From the NCBI GenBank assembly GCA_039566865.1, contig CM076945.1:1245001-1309000 (forward strand): a stretch of DNA of 64,000 nucleotides, given 5' to 3'. The first letter of the stretch is position 1. Every line of letters starts with the position of its first letter. Positions 59,901-64,000 of this stretch are shown piece by piece. The stretch is from Aurelia coerulea. Its lineage: Eukaryota > Cnidaria > Scyphozoa > Semaeostomeae > Ulmaridae. Both the position numbers and the translations under genes were made by a program. Below the pieces are notes generated by a model that was not told the DNA's origin, made no database searches, and was given only the letters and a program-made list of their open reading frames with translations.

Positions 59901-60223
59901 AGAATTAGTGTGAATCTTGAATTCCGGATCTAGAATTAGTGTGAATCTTGAATTCCGGATCTAGAATTAGTGTGAATCTTGAATTCTGGATCTTGAATCT
60001 TGGATCTTGAATCTTGAATTAGTGACTCCCCCAACCATAGGCCCAAGCAAGGCCTAAAAATAATAAACATAATACGATGCTCATTTTATCAATATGAAAA
60101 TCCTGCTAAGAAAATACCGAATACAAGGAGGAAATTTCGAGCTACCAACTCTAAGGTTTTATATTACAAATAGAAGATTACCAATAATTCTTGTGATTCC
60201 TCTGTTTTTCTATTTTCATCCAT
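50969..60223 (-). CDS. Unrecognised multi-exon protein gene, coiled/acidic with basic C-terminus
   Basis: Exons on the minus strand: 60223-60182 (MDENRKTEESQELL), 53959-53910 (EQKQIELIDWMIQIHTK), 53499-53433, 52689-52553 (ALEEHMRDLCVLSKTIPS), 52249-52180, 51945-51887 and 51316-50969. From 53959 onward every splice phase agrees. The first exon ends in phase 0 while 53959 needs phase 1, so a small exon is probably missing from the 6.2-kb intron. The last exon either stops at 50969-50971 or splices at GTAAAA (50979). The product is acidic and helical, then ends in a Ser/Lys/Arg-rich tail containing TPVTPISRASSLRKK with SP/TP-type sites. That resembles disordered tails of mitotic proteins, but I do not recognise the family. 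It is head-to-head with the gene at 60441. Confidence 0.6.
51330..51840. repeat. Half copy of the 6263-6852 foldback family
   Basis: It shares aaaacgaatgaaaac, gaggatagca and ttgactcaccca with the element at 6263. The left terminus is missing. It lies in an intron of the minus-strand gene. Confidence 0.5.
52361..52462. repeat. Hairpin of about 100 bp in an intron
   Basis: gtccttttttctctgtgatgg is matched in reverse at 52442-52462 (ccatcacagagaaaaaaggac), leaving a loop of about 60 bases. Confidence 0.6.
54444..55129. mobile_element. MULE-like foldback element with 10-bp target duplication
   Basis: Inverted ends GGCCAGGTCGAAAACTCGGG. The whole 686 bp is palindromic (arms about 330 bp, with repeated cgggcgactcggg). 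TATTAATGAG flanks both sides exactly (54434-54443 and 55130-55139). The duplication size fits Mutator-like transposases. The ORFs inside (54439-54690 and its mirror) are repeat sequence. Confidence 0.85.
55681..57325 (-). pseudogene. CR1/Jockey-like non-LTR retrotransposon, 5' truncated, frameshifted
   Basis: The minus-strand reverse transcriptase shows [53 protein letters not shown] and LFADDTSLF, then a frameshift near 56440, LNELYKLYIRPHLDYGDVIY, and a C-terminal segment ending DTEHFLLLCPCFD. The endonuclease domain is absent and the copy starts abruptly near 57330. The T-rich run on the plus strand near 55268-55290 may be its A-rich 3' tail. It lies in the long intron of the unrecognised gene, on the same strand. 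Confidence 0.8.
57867..60034. mobile_element. 2.2-kb foldback element with 31-bp tandem repeats in both arms
   Basis: Ends gggggagtcactaattcaag and cttgaattagtgactccccc. Each arm carries a tandem array of GAATTCAAGATTCACACTAA plus TTCTAGATCCG (31 bp), about 7 units on the left (57950-58120) and about 9-10 on the right (59690-60000), in opposite orientation. Inverted similarity continues inward to about 58365 and 59440. No coding frame is seen. The layout recalls the FB foldback elements of Drosophila. No clear target duplication is visible. Confidence 0.75.
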
Positions 60224-60440
60224 CTTTTCCCTCGCAGCTATTCAACTGATTGGCGCCATTAAAATCTTACGCGATTGCGCACGCGTATTTTATTTTTAAC
60301 TGCTATCATTTTCAAAAGTCTGCATCGCAGCGTCCACTCGCAGTTTTTCAGGTCATTTCATTTCATGGTCCACCAGATGCCATGTTTGTTGGTCGTAAAA
60401 TTCAGTCGCAAGTTGCACAAGAATAAATGGTTTGTACACA
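60224..60440. promoter_or_regulatory. Second bidirectional promoter
   Basis: About 217 bp separate divergent start codons at 60223 (minus) and 60441 (plus). The segment contains ATTGG (60249-60253, an inverted CCAAT box) overlapping TTGGCGCC (60250-60257, E2F-like), and a CG-rich run near 60267-60283. This is unusual in such AT-rich DNA and fits a divergent promoter. The motif reading is by eye. Confidence 0.5.
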
Positions 60441-63400
60441 ATGTATAACATGTCGATCCCACGGGTAAGTCTTGAACGGTTTTATTAGTAGTTTGTATGG
60501 TTTCAAATACCAATTCAGAATCCTAATGGTAATACTATAATATGATAATATGATGGAAGGCAGAGGGTGTGCACAAAACGGGGCCTAGGCCTACTACACC
60601 ACATATTAATTATTGGCCTACAGGGGTGGAAAAAATAGCGGACCACAGCACCAACCAAAGGTCTCCGAAATTTTTCAGGTCGCAGCTCTTTAAAGTCTAC
60701 TCCAGCGGTGTGGCCAGGGTAAATTAAGTGGGGGGAATCTAAATTAGGGGGTCTGGGGGCGAAGCCCCCAGGAAAATTTCAGGGCCACGCCCTTTACTTT
60801 GCCTTAGAATGCATCTCCCAATATCATGCTTGCCATTAGCTACAAGAGAACTTTGATAGTTTTGTGACAGTTATCCTATGAATCAGAGCACGACAAAAAT
60901 TTTTGAAGAAAGATCCTTTACTTTGGCTTAGAATGCATCTCCCAATATCATGCTTGCCTATAGTGACAAGGAGACCTTGATTGTTTTGTGACACAGTTAT
61001 GCTATAAATCAGAGCATGAGAAAAAGTTTTGAAGAAAGATCCTTTACTTTGGCTTAGAACATCTTAGAACGTATCTCCCAATATCATGCTTGCTAGTGCT
61101 AAAATGGAAGATTTGACATTTCTCGGAAACTTCTTACCCAACCTATACCCAGCTATTTTCTCCTCAGTTTTAGAGGAATCTCGAGGACCATCTTTCGACA
61201 AAAGTGGGGGGGGGGCAATTGCCCCTCCATACCCCCTGTGGCAACGCCACTGGTCTACTCCCAACTCGCACCTTCAAATTCATTTCACTCGCTACTAGCT
61301 ACGTGTTTTTCCAACCTGGTTTGCAGACTGCAACCTACCATGTTGAGGGTACAGGAAGGATGGGTGGGTTTTGGCCCAAAATTCTCCAAACGAGGGTCAT
61401 TTTTTGGCAAATTTTCCCTAAATATGGGTTAATTTGGCTGAAATTGGCAAGAATAGTTGAAAATGTGTAGTTTCTACCAAAATTAATCATTTGAAAATAT
61501 ATTGGTAGGGATGATAGGCACCATTTTAGATGATTGAACTGAAGCAAACTTTAAAAAAAATGTGATGCATTTTGGTATGGAAATGGGGGGAACTGCATAA
61601 TAAGAGTGAAATGTTTACAATGTGCATGCAAGATATGACCTATAAATGAGTGTCTGTCGTTCTTTTTCCATAACTTGCCTGATTTGCAGTTTTCAAGCTT
61701 CCCAGTCTGGTTTTTAAGCATAATATGTAGTAAACCACAAAATCTGACATTTTTCAGTTTTGAGTTCATTTTTCTTTCAACCTTTTAGAGATCCCAGGAG
61801 ATGGAGCTAAACAAGCCATTAGCCAGAGAAATTGTTCGCATATTCATGGAAGCTGTGAGGATAAAACGCCCATTTAGATTGCGCACAGAAAGAAGAGTGA
61901 TTCAAAGAAAGACATACTTAGGACTCATGGTATCATAAGAATACTTCACTAAATTCTTACTTATCTTAAGCAGCAAATCTTCTTTGAAGAAACTTTCGCT
62001 GGAAGAAACTCTTGTGTGTTCGAAAAAATGTCAGATTTTTTTAATCATCTTTGGCGAACGGACCAAAATTTGTAGTTTTTGGGAATAAACTTTCGCGATT
62101 TATGTTGCTTATTGACTGTTTATAATGCCTCAAATGTTCCTCGACTCCTCAATAACTCTTCCGAATCGTTCGTATATATGCTTGTAGTAGTAGTGTTTTG
62201 AATTCGTGGAATAAACTTTCACAAATTTTAGCAAAAACGTGAGAAGCGCGAGAAGTTTCTTCCCACGAAAGTTTCCTCCCTTAAAGTATAAATATAATAA
62301 TTGCTGCATGAAAAATCTATTTATTGATGGACTTTCTATAAGGTCTATAAGATCTTCAAAGAGTAACAACTCAAGATTATCAAATACTTGTCATTGGGGG
62401 CTTGGAACAATGGGAGGAGGTTGGAAAAATTGAAAATAGTTGTTTTCTTAGTTAAACATGTCATCTTTTTTATGTAAAATAAATCATTCAACAATTCTTT
62501 TGACTAGCATTATAATTTTTCAAGAACTAATAAAAGGGGGCTAGAATAAAAGTTGGAGGGGTTGGAAAATTTTTCAAAAATTAATCGGGGGATGGAGCAA
62601 TTATTCGGTACTTGAGAGTTGCTAAGTACCTTAAACTGATTAGAAGTAATTAAAGAAATTAAATGACATTAAAATGAGAGAAACAGTTTTAAAAGGTGCA
62701 TTTGATTATTACTCAACATTTGCATAACTTCACCCATCTAAAGTAGCCTGCGTCCAACGTCAATACTCCTCTGGAAAAGTATAGTTCTCTGGAGGTGTGT
62801 GAGGCTGCGTGCATGCTAATCTAACGTGTCCCCTCAGCATAAATCTTCTCTGATAGACAGGCTTCTGGAAATGGAGAATTTATTTTTAGGTTAGTTTTGC
62901 TCTGTAAAAGGTCAGATAGCTTTGATGGTAAAGTACATCATATTATATATTCTGTGCCCAATGCTTTTGTTTAGAGACAGTTTATGGTGAAAATTGGCAA
63001 GGGAACTTTACGAAGCATTATTCAAGAGCAGATAGTGGCTTTAAACAGGGAATACAGGGTATGTATAAAAATTCGTGTGTTAGAATTAAGACCCCGTCTG
63101 CACGAGAGAAAACTGGATCGATCCCAAACTGGTACGGATCGGCCTTGCGTTTACACGGGATCGCTCTGGATCGATCCGCTATCCGTGCTAGTTTGGGATC
63201 GATCCTGTTAGAGCCTCGTGTAAACAACTGGATCGATCCCAAACCGGCAGGGATGCAAAGCGAGGCAAGTCGAAAAAGGAAAAAAGATATTTGCTGGAAA
63301 GATTACAACTGGCAAAAATGTAATACAGTACTGGCTTTGTGCACATTGACAATGACAAGAATTGCAAAGAATTCTCGAGAATTTTTTGGAACTCTTTACA

Positions 63401-64000
63401 TTATGATAAGATTTCTAGATCCATAGAAAAGACTGTAAATTTTTCTAAACAGGAATTCTTAAGCATTATATTATGAATTCTTAGGCAGAAAACTATGTCA
63501 ATGTATGCAAGGCATGTACTTTCGGGTGCAAAATTTCAAATTAATTTTCTTCCCAGATGCAAATGACTATTGACCTATTTGCTGACTTGCTGGCAGACTA
63601 TGAGCCCCAGAAAACTCGAACTATTGCAATTCAGACAGACCCTACAGATGACGATTACTGGATGGGAACAGATGATGAAGAATCAGAAACAGAAACGGAG
63701 GATCAGGCTGCATCTAAGAGCACCAAAGAACAAAGTCAGGCTGAATCTGAAAACAATGCAACAGCAGCAACAGCAGAGGGATCTAAATACGCAGCGACTT
63801 CTGGAAATGGCATTGCAACACTAGCCAGCATTACAAGTTCTCAGGGACTAACTGAAAAGGCTGCTAGTTGGAGTGCTGAGGGAGATGTTGATATGATAGC
63901 ACCTGAAGCTGTAACGGGGACATCAGCTGCAGCATCACACATTGAGAGATCAGCTGAGAAGACCACTGGTAGCAGTGCTGCAAGTGTAGAGACACATGCT
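60441..64000 (+). CDS. Unrecognised gene, 5' part, four exons, runs off the window
   Basis: Exons 60441-60464, 61789-61929, 62975-63058 and 63557 to beyond 64000 are all in phase 0 with good splice sites. Two in-frame ATGs exist (60441 and 60450). The N-terminus is basic and helical (RTERRVIQRKTYLGLM, then GKGTLRSIIQEQIVALNREYR). Exon 4 continues FADLLADYEP and IAIQTDPTDDDYW, then turns into a long Glu/Ser/Thr/Ala-rich low-complexity tract that is open to the edge. I do not recognise the family. Intron 1 holds a hAT-like MITE (60703-61253). Confidence 0.6.
60703..61253. mobile_element. hAT-like element with 8-bp duplication GTCTACTC
   Basis: Ends CAGCGGTGTGGCCAGGG and CTGTGGCAACGCCACTG. GTCTACTC flanks both sides (60695-60702 and 61254-61261). 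The interior has three imperfect copies of gatcctttactttggcttagaa. Confidence 0.75.
63090..63245. repeat. Imperfect palindrome rich in GGATCGATCC
   Basis: cacgagagaaaactggatcg ... cgatcctgttagagcctcgtg forms an imperfect inverted repeat, with several GATCGATCC motifs. It is probably a small MITE in intron 3 of the right-hand gene. Confidence 0.45.

Noticed and set aside
57950..60010. Tandem 31-bp arrays resembling a CRISPR array
   Set aside because: The units are contiguous with no unique spacers, are mirrored in inverted orientation, and the window is clearly eukaryotic.

Overview
The window is a piece of an AT-rich nuclear genome from an invertebrate animal. The genes are split into short exons with GT-AG introns of about 0.4-8 kb, and the introns are packed with small inverted-repeat DNA transposons (MITEs), non-LTR retrotransposon fragments and (ATT)n microsatellites. 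A single unduplicated MAD3/BUB1 gene argues against a vertebrate. The transposon mix and hammerhead-like sequences would suit a cnidarian, but that placement is a guess.

Two genes are recognised with confidence. (1) POLA2, the B subunit of DNA polymerase alpha-primase, runs on the minus strand from 15047 to beyond the left edge. Seven exons are found (15047 down to 2227); one linker exon and the C-terminal half are not. (2) A MADBUB-type spindle-checkpoint gene runs on the plus strand from 15317 to 45014. I reconstruct 18 exons whose splice phases all agree, giving 4,860 coding bases and 1,619 residues. The protein has an N-terminal KEN box, a TPR domain, an ABBA-KEN-ABBA cassette, a GLEBS motif, a BUB1 CD1 motif, a third KEN box, an LxxIxE (KARD-like) site and a C-terminal kinase domain with its catalytic residues. 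It therefore joins the features that vertebrates divide between BUB1 and BUBR1. The start codons of the two genes are only 269 bp apart, and the gap holds E2F-like and CHR-like sites, as expected for a shared S/G2-M promoter.

A second head-to-head pair lies on the right. An unrecognised minus-strand gene (60223 down to about 50969, at least seven exons) is separated by about 220 bp from an unrecognised plus-strand gene (60441 to beyond the right edge, four exons seen).

Most of the rest is mobile DNA. There are several families of palindromic elements ending in TA-CCGGGTG, a TA-flanked family ending in CAGTAAAAACCCGC, hAT-like MITEs with 8-bp target duplications, and MULE-like foldbacks with 8-11-bp duplications. 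There is also a TTAA-flanked MITE, a 2.2-kb foldback whose arms carry 31-bp tandem repeats, a 5.7-kb element with long terminal inverted repeats, a 5'-truncated CR1/Jockey-like retrotransposon (57325-55681, minus), other reverse-transcriptase fragments, and hammerhead-like motifs next to (ATT)n tracts. The 5.7-kb element begins exactly at the end of checkpoint exon 8, and the splice donor I use lies inside its terminal repeat.
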